Shown here: piece after piece, positions 1-6,862 of the stretch
Position numbering within the stretch: position 1 is the first letter of the stretch
How the letters are laid out: each line of letters begins with the position of its first letter
Assembly: GCA_017560305.1 (NCBI GenBank)
Contig: JAFYOF010000106.1
Span: 1 to 14,876, forward strand
From: Alistipes sp.
Lineage (GTDB): Bacteria > Bacteroidota > Bacteroidia > Bacteroidales > Rikenellaceae
Length of the DNA stretch: 14,876 nucleotides
Reading direction: 5' to 3'
Translations under genes and position numbers: made by a program
The notes under the pieces: model-generated
The model's input: only the letters and a program-made list of their open reading frames with translations
The model's database searches: none
What the model was told of the DNA's origin: nothing

Positions 1-2501
1 AGGCGGGATATGATGTCTATATGGTGACCCCCGACAAGGACTACGGCCAGCTGGTGGGTGAGCACCGCCACCTCTACAAGCAGAAGGGCGACGAGGTGGA
101 GATTGTGCGTGCCGCCGACATCTGCGCCAAGTATGGCATCAACGACCCCGTGCTGGTGCGCGACATCCTCGCCATCTGGGGCGACTCGTCGGATAACATC
201 CCCGGTGTGCCTGGCATCGGCGAGAAGGGCGCCTGCAAACTTGTGGGCGAGTGGGGCGCGGTGGAGAACATCCTCGCAAACATAGAAAACATAAAGGGCA
301 AGCAGGGCGAGAAGCTCGCTGCGTGGGGCGACAAACTGCTTCTGGCGAAGCAACTCACCACCATCTGCACCGATGTGCCCGTAGAACTCATAGAGAAGGA
401 TTTGGAGATCTGCGAGCCAAACCTTGACGAGCTGCGTGCTCTGTATCAGGAACTTGACTTCACATCGTTCCTGCGTGACCTGCATAACCTGACGCCTCTG
501 GAGGAGAGCGACGCACCACGCCAGGAGCCACAGCGACAACTCACCGAAATGGCGCAGGCGAAGTCGGCAGAGAAGAAGCGTCAGGCGCTGGCGGGTCAGG
601 GCGACCTCTTTGCGGCGCTGATGCCCGACCCAACGCCACAGCCCGTGGTGAGCGAGGAGGCGGCAACCGAGCCTGAGGCTCTGCCCGAGGCACTCAAGAC
701 TGCGCAGACCACGCCACACACCTATCATCTTGTGCGCACGCGCGAGGAGCTGGAGGCGTTGGTGGAGCGTCTGAAGGGGGTCGAGGAGTTCTGCTTCGAC
801 ACCGAGACCACAGGATTTGATATGTACCGCGACCGCATCGTGGGTATGTCGTTTGCCGTAGAGCCACACGAGGCGTGGTATGTGGAGTTCACCGTGGAGA
901 ACACCCCCGCATTTGCCGAAATTGTACGCCCACTCTTTGAGAATGAGTCTATTGCGAAGGTGGCGCAGAACATAAAATTTGATTTGATGGTGCTCTCGCG
1001 CCTGGGCATAGAGGTGAAGGGACGCAAGATTGACACGATGATTTTGCACTACCTGCTCGATGCCGAGTCGCGCCACAATATGAACTACCTCGCCGAGCGC
1101 TACCTGCGCTACACCCCTATCGCCATTGAGACACTCATCGGCAAGGGCGCACGCCAGCTGACGATGGATCAGGTGAACATCGAGGCGGTGAAGGAGTATG
1201 CTGCCGAGGATGCCGACATCACGCTGCAACTCAAGCACATACTCTGGAAGGAGGTTGTCGAGCAGGGGCTGACGGGGCTCTACGAGAAGGTCGAGGAGCC
1301 GATGATTGATGTGCTGGCGGCAATGGAGTTGGCGGGCGTGAAGATTGATGTGCAGATGCTTGCCGACTACTCGGTGGAGCTCAACGAGGAGCTGCGCAAA
1401 CTCGAGGAGGAGATTCGCTCCGAGGCCGACGAGCCCACGCTGAACATCAACTCGGCACGACAGCTGGGCGAGGTGCTCTTCGCCAAGATGCGCATCGCCG
1501 AGAAGCCCAAGATGACCAAGACCAAGCAGTTCTGCACCGAGGAGGAGTATCTGCAAGGCTTCGCGGGCAAGTTCCCTATCGTAGACAAGATATTGAAATA
1601 CAGAGGAGTAAAGAAACTCATCTCGACCTATGTCGAGGCTCTGCCCCAACTGGTGAACCCCGCAACGGGTCACATACACACCTCCTACAATCAGGCGGTG
1701 ACCGCTACGGGCAGACTCTCCTCAACAAACCCCAACCTGCAGAATATCCCCGTGCGCGAGGAGATGGGTCGCCGCATCCGTCAGGCGTTTGTCCCCTCGG
1801 ATGAGGAGCATCTGCTGCTCTCGGCGGACTACAGTCAGGTGGAGTTGCGACTGATGGCGCACCTGAGTGGCGATTCATCGCTGATTGAGGCGTTCAATCA
1901 GGGTGAGGATATCCACGCCGCTACTGCTGCAAAGCTGTTCCACAAGAGCATCGAGGAGGTGACCTCCGACGAGCGCCGCAAGGCAAAGACCGCCAACTTC
2001 GGCATCATATACGGCATCTCGGCATTCGGTCTGAGCCAGCGTCTGGACATCCCACGCGGCGAGGCAAAAGAGATTATCGAGGGCTACTTTGCTACCTATC
2101 CGCAGGTGAAGGAGTATATGGACCGCGCCATTGCCGACGCCAAGGAGCGAGGATATGTCGAGACTGCGTTCCAGCGCCGCCGCTATCTGCACGACATCTC
2201 GTCACGCAACGCCGTGGCGCGAGGTGTGGCGGAGCGAAACGCCATCAACGCCCCTATTCAGGGTAGCGCCGCCGACATTATGAAGCTGGCGATGATTGAG
2301 ATACACCGCCGATTCAAGGCTGAGGACATCCGCTCGAAGATGATTCTTCAGGTGCACGATGAGGTCGTGGTGGACACTCTGCGCAGCGAGCTGGAGCAGG
2401 TGAAGCGCATCGTTCAGGAGTCGATGGAGCAGGCTGCCGCCCTGCGTGTGCCGCTCATCTCTGACGCAGGCATCGGCGAGAACTGGCTTCAGGCGCATTA
2501 G
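1..2501 (+). CDS. polA: DNA polymerase I, 5'-truncated by the window edge
   Basis: DNA polymerase I fills gaps and removes primers in replication and repair. The frame is open from the first complete codon at base 3, so the start codon lies upstream; the Met at base 21 is internal. Residues here count from that Met. Visible in order: the end of the 5'-nuclease domain with its helix-hairpin-helix (IPGVPGIGEKGA, about 60-71), a Pro/Glu-rich linker (about 160-235), a 3'-5' exonuclease domain with DTE (D260, E262), NIKFD (D321) and YAAED (D397), and a family A polymerase domain. Polymerase motif A is DYSQVELR (D603), motif B has R652, K656, F660 and Y664, and motif C is HDE (D780, E781). All exonuclease acidic residues are present, so proofreading is probably intact, unlike in Taq polymerase. 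F660 matches E. coli F762, the residue type that discriminates against dideoxynucleotides. The gene is GC-rich and ends just before a strong terminator. Confidence 0.97.
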   Translation, partial: AGYDVYMVTPDKDYGQLVGEHRHLYKQKGDEVEIVRAADICAKYGINDPVLVRDILAIWGDSSDNIPGVPGIGEKGACKLVGEWGAVENILANIENIKGKQGEKLAAWGDKLLLAKQLTTICTDVPVELIEKDLEICEPNLDELRALYQELDFTSFLRDLHNLTPLEESDAPRQEPQRQLTEMAQAKSAEKKRQALAGQGDLFAALMPDPTPQPVVSEEAATEPEALPEALKTAQTTPHTYHLVRTREELEALVERLKGVEEFCFDTETTGFDMYRDRIVGMSFAVEPHEAWYVEFTVENTPAFAEIVRPLFENESIAKVAQNIKFDLMVLSRLGIEVKGRKIDTMILHYLLDAESRHNMNYLAERYLRYTPIAIETLIGKGARQLTMDQVNIEAVKEYAAEDADITLQLKHILWKEVVEQGLTGLYEKVEEPMIDVLAAMELAGVKIDVQMLADYSVELNEELRKLEEEIRSEADEPTLNINSARQLGEVLFAKMRIAEKPKMTKTKQFCTEEEYLQGFAGKFPIVDKILKYRGVKKLISTYVEALPQLVNPATGHIHTSYNQAVTATGRLSSTNPNLQNIPVREEMGRRIRQAFVPSDEEHLLLSADYSQVELRLMAHLSGDSSLIEAFNQGEDIHAATAAKLFHKSIEEVTSDERRKAKTANFGIIYGISAFGLSQRLDIPRGEAKEIIEGYFATYPQVKEYMDRAIADAKERGYVETAFQRRRYLHDISSRNAVARGVAERNAINAPIQGSAADIMKLAMIEIHRRFKAEDIRSKMILQVHDEVVVDTLRSELEQVKRIVQESMEQAAALRVPLISDAGIGENWLQAH

Positions 2502-2503
2502 GA

Positions 2504-2535
2504 AATTCAGAATTCAGTATTCAAAATTCAAAATT
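2504..2535. repeat. short AATTCA-type direct repeats after polA
   Basis: Directly after the polA stop there are about four imperfect 7-bp units of the AATTCAG / AATTCAA type. The tract is AT-rich and sits immediately before the terminator hairpin. It is seen directly; no function is assigned. Confidence 0.5.
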
Positions 2536-2537
2536 AG

Positions 2538-2564
2538 GGTTGCTAAATTTAGCAACCTTTTTTT
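2538..2564 (+). terminator. Rho-independent terminator of polA
   Basis: A perfect palindrome with arms GGTTGCTAAA and TTTAGCAACC is followed by seven T residues. It lies 37 bp after the polA stop codon, the expected place and orientation for an intrinsic terminator. Confidence 0.85.
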
Positions 2565-2573
2565 GTGTGTTTG

Positions 2574-2645
2574 CGCCTTGCGTGCAAGGCGTATCTTTGG
2601 AGGCGTAACGCGCTTTGCGCGTCACCCCCGCCGCCCCCAAAGATA
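2574..2645. repeat. nested inverted repeats with mirrored TATCTTTG boxes
   Basis: Three inverted repeats are packed together. CGCCTTGC and GCAAGGCG (2575-2592) are nearly back to back. ACGCGC-TTT-GCGCGT (2607-2621) forms a compact GC hairpin that can be extended outward by GT/AC across a mismatch. An outer pair ATCTTTGG (2593-2600) and CCAAAGAT (2637-2644) encloses the second hairpin. The outer pair also makes a Bacteroidota -7-like box TATCTTTG on each strand. It could be a dispersed structured repeat or a promoter region; the sequence alone does not decide. Confidence 0.5.
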
Positions 2646-2688
2646 AATATTGTGCCAAAGTAGAATTCCCACACATCTATAAAATAGT

Positions 2689-2716
2689 AAAGGCTGCCCA
2701 TCAGGACAGCCTTTTT
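2689..2716. terminator. bidirectional terminator between convergent genes
   Basis: AAAGGCTG and CAGCCTTT form a stem around a 10-nt loop that can itself pair CC with GG. The plus strand runs into five T residues; the minus strand runs into TTTACTATTTT. It lies 18 bp beyond the stop of the minus-strand phosphoesterase gene, so its main role is probably to end the secreted-protein cluster, while also stopping plus-strand transcription. Confidence 0.8.
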
Positions 2717-2733
2717 CGTTATACTTTCCGAAA

Positions 2734-3903
2734 TTAGAACTTTAACTTAATTACTGGGTGTTTTGCCTCCTTACCCTCGCCAGGAATCCAGAGATTCTCA
2801 ACTGTGAATGACAACTCGGCGTCCTTCGCCACGCTCACATTGCGTGATGTGAATGGGCGCAACTCGACTGGGTTGCCACCGAAGCGCAAAACGAAGTTCA
2901 TAGATGTGTTGTTAATCATTCGCATTGTGCGCTTGCCGTTGGCGTCTACCTTGAAGGTCTCGAACTTGACGCAAGCCATAAAGAAGTCCTTGATGAGCTG
3001 CTCCTCACCCGCCAGTGTACCAAACGAGTAGGCCAATGTGCGGCGAGCCTTCAGCGCCTCCTTGATTGACTCCAGCGAGTTATCCTTCGCCAGAATGAAG
3101 GTCATATTGCGGCGGTGACCCTGTGCAACATAGTCCATTGTGGTTGTGCCGTGGATGTCGGTGTTGGCAGCCATAAAGAAGTTCTTCTCCGAAGCGCGTG
3201 TCACGATTGGAGGGTAGAACTCCGAGCCGTTCATAATCTCGATACCATCAATCAAGCCCTCGCCATAGACCTTCGCCTCGAACTCGATGATGTCGACATT
3301 CTTGCGAATCCAGCCCGGGTGGTTGTGCATAATGATTGCACCCTGCTCGCGCGCCTTCTTCATCGACACGGCTGGGTCGGGGTCGTACATAGTGTTTACA
3401 TCCTTAATAAACAACGCGTTATAGTGACCAATCTTATTCTGGTCGCGGGTAATCTCTGCACCTGGGATAATGGTGATGCCGTAGCCCGCAGCCGCTGCGA
3501 TAGCGAGTTTGTTTGAGACATTGAGGTCACAGAGGATGTTGCCGTCAGGCTTGTTTGGCTCGCCGGGGAAGAAGCCCTTGAGGTAGGAGATCATCTTGCC
3601 CTCCGATGGGCGGTACTCGATATGCTCGGTGATAGCCAGCACATCCAAGCCATCCACCCACGCCTCGCGCACACGATACTCGGGCGTAACATTACCATCG
3701 GAATAGACTGTGTGGGCGTGGAGGTCGCTCTTGAGCACCTTGTAGCCGTTCACATTTGGCAGAACGAACTCATTGCGCAGCACCTCGTGAGATGCCGTTG
3801 GGCGCAACATATCGACATTGTTCTTGTCTTGTGTGTAGATTGATTGAGCAGATGCAGAGGCTGCCACCAAGCACGCCGCCGCAAGAATAAGAAATCGTTT
3901 CAT
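2734..3903 (-). CDS. secreted PHP-domain phosphoesterase
   Basis: A 389-residue protein with a signal peptide (MKRFLILAAACLVA...) and a likely signal peptidase I site ASA|Q at 19/20, so it should act in the periplasm or outside the cell. The mature part carries the metal-binding motifs of the PHP fold in order: DLHAHTVYSDG (H62, H64, D69), ITEH (E93, H94), GAEIT (E150), HNHPG (H193, H195) and NTDIHG (D249, H251). This is a complete set, so an active metal-dependent phosphoesterase is expected; the substrate is not evident. Exported Bacteroidota proteins of this type resemble, from memory, the Sb-PDE phosphodiesterase group. A C-terminal extension of about 100 residues looks beta-rich. It is the last gene of the cluster, 28 bp after the previous stop, and has no promoter of its own that I can see. 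Its leader DNA is shared with the C10 protease gene. Confidence 0.88.
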   Translation of the reverse strand: MKRFLILAAACLVAASASAQSIYTQDKNNVDMLRPTASHEVLRNEFVLPNVNGYKVLKSDLHAHTVYSDGNVTPEYRVREAWVDGLDVLAITEHIEYRPSEGKMISYLKGFFPGEPNKPDGNILCDLNVSNKLAIAAAAGYGITIIPGAEITRDQNKIGHYNALFIKDVNTMYDPDPAVSMKKAREQGAIIMHNHPGWIRKNVDIIEFEAKVYGEGLIDGIEIMNGSEFYPPIVTRASEKNFFMAANTDIHGTTTMDYVAQGHRRNMTFILAKDNSLESIKEALKARRTLAYSFGTLAGEEQLIKDFFMACVKFETFKVDANGKRTMRMINNTSMNFVLRFGGNPVELRPFTSRNVSVAKDAELSFTVENLWIPGEGKEAKHPVIKLKF

Positions 3904-3938
3904 ATTGTTTAGGTTTTTAGGTTAATATTTTCTAATCT
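3863..3938 (-). repeat. leader module A, copy 1
   Basis: About 76 bp that span the end of one gene, the untranslated gap and the first signal-peptide codons of the next. Bases 3895-3938 (44 bp) are identical to 5878-5921; the coding part differs by a few substitutions. Here the module provides the phosphoesterase signal peptide and also the TAG stop codon of the preceding gene. Confidence 0.9.
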
Positions 3939-4567
3939 CCAAGAAACTCTGCAATAGATTTTTTTAGTTCTCTCTTTGTGTAGGGGCGCATATAGTAGCC
4001 ATCAAAGCCCCAATCTGTTTCTCCCCATTCGTAGGTTATAATCACGCCATTCGCGTCATATGTCATAAGCACTATTCTACTCATATCCAACTCCATAGTG
4101 TAGTAGTGCTTTGGGAGTTCTAACCCATCTGGTCCAAAATCAAAAATATGTGCAATGCAAATATTGGAGTTGTTTTTGAATTCAAAACATTCTATCGCGC
4201 GCCCTTCGCCGAGGCCGCTCCCTTCGTAGTAGGCGATAAACTTCCCCCCATTTTCGTCTGTCTCGACAACATAAGATCCATCCAAAGCAAAAACCTCCCA
4301 ATAGCGAGTCTTAAAAAACTGCTCCTTCATCTTCTTCTTTGCATCTTCATCCAAATCTGCCACATCAAAAACCTCACCCTGCTTGACAAAGTAATTAACC
4401 TTGGTCAAACAATCTTTTGATAATGGGAGAGGATGGGTTTCTATTTTCCCAATAATCTCTTGTAGAGATGGCCTCTTCTGCGTCGCCTTTCCCTGCGCCA
4501 TCGCCCCACCTACCGAGAGTATCAGCAGGCAGAGAAATAGAGTTAACCTATGATGAACTGTTTTCAT
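3932..4567 (-). CDS. small secreted protein P1, partner-family paralogue
   Basis: A 211-residue protein of unrecognised family. The signal peptide ends AMA|Q (24/25), so a secreted, non-lipidated protein is predicted. Shared features with the other small proteins of the cluster are K-I-ETHPLPL (41-49), QFFKTRYW (83-90), a beta-rich core with FEFKNNSNICIAHIF, and a later stretch IVLMTYDANGVIITYEW. The closest relative in the window is P2, which has matching FEF...ICVIHIF and IVVLSYDG...ITYEW. Its ATG overlaps the TGA of the C10 protease gene as ATGA, a classic translational coupling arrangement, so the two are probably made together. It lacks the basic C-terminal tail of P2-P4 and ends EFLGD, with its stop provided by leader module A. 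The role is unknown; an inhibitor or chaperone of the protease is a hypothesis only. Confidence 0.85.
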   Translation of the reverse strand: MKTVHHRLTLFLCLLILSVGGAMAQGKATQKRPSLQEIIGKIETHPLPLSKDCLTKVNYFVKQGEVFDVADLDEDAKKKMKEQFFKTRYWEVFALDGSYVVETDENGGKFIAYYEGSGLGEGRAIECFEFKNNSNICIAHIFDFGPDGLELPKHYYTMELDMSRIVLMTYDANGVIITYEWGETDWGFDGYYMRPYTKRELKKSIAEFLGD

Positions 4568-5886
4568 CGGTTTCGGTCGTAGGTTATTGTTCCTAATTCT
4601 ATGTTATAATATGCATTTTTTGTAATTGCGAAATCACCAATTGAGTCATTGACGAAAATTTCATCTATTGGGGTTCTTAAATCAATAGCTCCCAATAAAT
4701 AATATCCATCACAATCACCGCCCCAACCCAAATTATAATGGGCATAAAATTTATCCTCTGAAAAATATAGACTATTTAAAATTGTTATATGATTATACTG
4801 ATATATTCTATAGCCATCCGCAAGCCAAATATGACCTATTTTAGAGCCATCCCCGTTACGCCTAGAACCTGTCATAAACACACAACATCTCTCATCTAAT
4901 TTCTGTCTGATTGCGTTTACCGACATCGACAAACTTTGTATAACATTTTGGTACCCAATACGAAACATCGAATTTTTAACTTGCCAAAATTTTACTGAGG
5001 TGATTGTATCGTGTGCAAAATTAAGAATTTCACGAGTCGCATACGCAAGATCTGCCCCTGCATTTTCTGCGTATTCGGAAACACCTATCCTTGGATACGG
5101 GAAATGTAAATAAGGTAAAAGGTTCCAATCAAAAATAGTTTCATTATATGAGTTAGGGTATTTATGATAGTTTATTACTTGAGCAAGCGCTATAGGTCCA
5201 CATCCCGCAGGAATGGGGTTACCTGTTCTTGGATGGAGACCTTGACGCATATTAAATGGATATCCCTGATGCCATTTAGTGTTTAATAATTGTTCTACGG
5301 TATCTGTTGCAACTATTTCCAATCTCGTTGGAATTTCTATCACTCCCGTTGGAAGTGAATCTTCTGGAGGAAATTGTATATCGCCTGAAATAGAATTTGC
5401 AATCAACCCCGCAGCAAACTCTTTAATATCATCAATCTGCTCAAATTCCCCATCTGTACCCTCATTATCGGTGGCATTACTAGAACGAGTTGTTTGTTGC
5501 TGCTGGAATGCGCGTGCAATATCATCTGGCGTTAGTGTAGTGCTTTCCAATGCGGCGTATAATCTCTCTTGGCGAACATCTGCGCCCATAATGGCGCAAC
5601 CATTATTCGCCAATGGAATAATATAGGCAATAGGTGCTTGAGGGTCAGCGTCATCGGCGCGGGTTGCCATTCCAAGGTCGCTTCTACGCAATGTTTTAAC
5701 TTCAGATGCGCCAACACGAGTTGTTCGCATCATCTCTGGGAACATCGTTTCAAGAGTTTGCATTGCAGACTCAATAGAAATCTCATACGGATTTTCCTTA
5801 ACGGCATTTGTCTCGTTTACCAACAAATCATCCGACTCCGCACATGCTACCAAGCACGCCGCCGCAAGAATAAAAATTCGTTTCAT
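4564..5886 (-). CDS. C10-family (streptopain/SpeB-like) cysteine protease lipoprotein
   Basis: A 440-residue protein with a lipobox LVAC (Cys15) followed by AESDD, an acid-rich stretch like Bacteroidota surface-export signals; a surface lipoprotein is inferred. Residues of about 35-185 look like a C10 propeptide, including AYIIPLANNGCAIMGADV, then an acidic linker. The protease core has KWHQGYPFN (Q207, oxyanion region), PAGCGPIALAQVINYHKYP with catalytic C229, GHIWLADGY with catalytic H352, and HYNLGWGGDCDGYYL (N385, W388). This is the papain-like clan arrangement of SpeB. One difference is Leu386, where SpeB has Trp directly after the Asn. The gene is AT-rich (locally near 25-35% GC), unlike polA, and its stop overlaps P1. 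Homologous proteases in B. fragilis (Bfp) and streptococci are often paired with inhibitor genes. It was not tested whether the enzyme is active. Confidence 0.9.
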   Translation of the reverse strand: MKRIFILAAACLVACAESDDLLVNETNAVKENPYEISIESAMQTLETMFPEMMRTTRVGASEVKTLRRSDLGMATRADDADPQAPIAYIIPLANNGCAIMGADVRQERLYAALESTTLTPDDIARAFQQQQTTRSSNATDNEGTDGEFEQIDDIKEFAAGLIANSISGDIQFPPEDSLPTGVIEIPTRLEIVATDTVEQLLNTKWHQGYPFNMRQGLHPRTGNPIPAGCGPIALAQVINYHKYPNSYNETIFDWNLLPYLHFPYPRIGVSEYAENAGADLAYATREILNFAHDTITSVKFWQVKNSMFRIGYQNVIQSLSMSVNAIRQKLDERCCVFMTGSRRNGDGSKIGHIWLADGYRIYQYNHITILNSLYFSEDKFYAHYNLGWGGDCDGYYLLGAIDLRTPIDEIFVNDSIGDFAITKNAYYNIELGTITYDRNR

Positions 5887-5921
5887 ATTGTTTAGGTTTT
5901 TAGGTTAATATTTTCTAATCT
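5846..5921 (-). repeat. leader module A, copy 2
   Basis: Same 76-bp module as at 3863-3938. Here it codes for the start of the C10 protease signal peptide and, in the other reading frame relation, for the last residues KIRKY and TAA stop of P2. The 44-bp core is identical to copy 1. Confidence 0.9.
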
Positions 5922-6690
5922 TCCTTGGTTTCACCGCCAGCAACCCTGCTCGTCCGATAGGTTGGAGCGTGATGGGGCGAGTGTTTGCAATATTAATATT
6001 TACGCTAAATGTTAAATCTTTCTTTATTAAATCAGGCAAAGCATAATCTTTAATGCGTTTGTTAGATGTGTATCTCAATATTCCCATATTGAGGTTTTCT
6101 TCATCCGTAGGATAGATATACCAGCCCGTACCGTTATGTTCGTTCCATTCGTATGTAATAAAAAAACTGGTGCCATCATACGACAAGACTACAATCTTAT
6201 CCAATTCAACATTCTTGGTGTAATACCATTTTCGATGGGAAGTTCCATCTTGAAAAATATGTATAACACAAATTGCATTATCCTTGTCAAACTCAAACGA
6301 TAGATAATAAGGATTCTCTGTCCACGCTCCTCCGTTTGTGTTGTCAATAACTTTTCTTTCGTTATTGTCTTTTTTACAAAAGAACGCCCCGTGCGCCAAT
6401 ATGCTACCCCAATAGCGAGTATCAAAAAGAACTCTCTTCACAACTGAATGGTCAGTTTTATTTATAATATCCTCTCCATATGGATGTAATTTTAATCTCT
6501 CCAAAATCTCATTGGGAGGAAGTGGGTTTGCATTTTCTATACATTCAGCAGCCAATGGATATTTGCGTATTTGTACCTTGTCAATAATTTCCTGTGAAGG
6601 AATAGGCGTTTCTTCTTGGTTTTGCGCCGATATGTTATTTGCGAAACCAAGAACTGTTAATAGTACAAATACATTAAAAATATATCTCAT
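5905..6690 (-). CDS. small secreted protein P2, partner-family paralogue
   Basis: A 261-residue protein with a signal peptide ending ISA|Q (22/23). It is the closest relative of P1: LFDTRYW (88-94) matches QFFKTRYW, and the FEFDKDNAICVIHIF and IVVLSYDGTSFFITYEW stretches match their P1 counterparts. The N-terminal element is duplicated: EIIDKVQIRKYPL (34-46) and EILERLKLHPYG (61-72). The C-terminus is PIGRAGLLAVKPRKIRKY, nearly the same as in P3. It starts with one of the few clear Shine-Dalgarno sequences in the cluster (AGAGG, five bases before ATG), and that ribosome site lies at the broken end of the protease relic, suggesting P2 was joined there by recombination. It ends 18 bp before the C10 protease start. 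Function unknown. Confidence 0.85.
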   Translation of the reverse strand: MRYIFNVFVLLTVLGFANNISAQNQEETPIPSQEIIDKVQIRKYPLAAECIENANPLPPNEILERLKLHPYGEDIINKTDHSVVKRVLFDTRYWGSILAHGAFFCKKDNNERKVIDNTNGGAWTENPYYLSFEFDKDNAICVIHIFQDGTSHRKWYYTKNVELDKIVVLSYDGTSFFITYEWNEHNGTGWYIYPTDEENLNMGILRYTSNKRIKDYALPDLIKKDLTFSVNINIANTRPITLQPIGRAGLLAVKPRKIRKY

Positions 6691-6710
6691 TACCTCTGTT
6701 GATAAATAAT

Positions 6711-6829
6711 AGACTCAATAGAAATTTCATACAGTTTTTTTCAACAGCATTTGTTTCATTTTCAAACAAATCATCCGACTAGGCACACGCCACCAAGCAC
6801 GCCGCCGCAAGAATAAAAAATCGTTTCAT
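6711..6829 (-). pseudogene. 5' relic of a second C10 protease gene
   Basis: This 119-bp stretch aligns with the first 120 bp of the C10 protease gene (5767-5886), roughly 80-85% identical by eye. It encodes MKRFFILAAACLVACA and then a TAG stop at codon 17, where the intact gene has Glu (GAG). Beyond it, SDDL..NETNAV is still readable. A 1-bp deletion near codons 27-30 shifts the frame, after which homology runs on to the codons for IES and stops abruptly at the P2 upstream region. The rest of the gene is missing. It is best read as a dead duplicate truncated when P2 was placed beside it. A short functional leader peptide is a less likely alternative. Confidence 0.85.
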
Positions 6830-6862
6830 TGTGTTTATGTTTTAGGTTAATATTTTCTAATC
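6789..6862 (-). repeat. leader module A, copy 3
   Basis: A 74-bp, slightly diverged copy of the module at 3863-3938 and 5846-5921, with a few changes and a short deletion in the untranslated gap. It contains the start of the protease relic on one side and the KIRKY-stop end of P3 on the other. Confidence 0.85.

Larger units (their letters stand above)
2570..2716 (+). ncRNA. possible small RNA unit (promoter, hairpin, terminator)
   Basis: A TTTG (2570-2573), an 18-nt spacer and TATCTTTG (2592-2599) match the Bacteroidota -33/-7 promoter pattern. A transcript starting near 2606 would open with the GC hairpin GTAACGCGC/GCGCGTCAC, contain no plausible reading frame, and end about 110 nt later at the hairpin and T-run at 2689-2716. 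This promoter-hairpin-terminator order between two convergent genes suits a small RNA. The promoter boxes overlap an inverted repeat, so this may instead be a structured repeat. No known RNA family is recognised. Confidence 0.25.

Noticed and set aside
6779..6829. A 16-codon upstream peptide (MKRFFILAAACLVACA) acting as a regulatory leader for P2
   Set aside because: Homology to the protease gene continues well beyond the stop and then breaks off, which fits a decayed gene better than a selected leader peptide.
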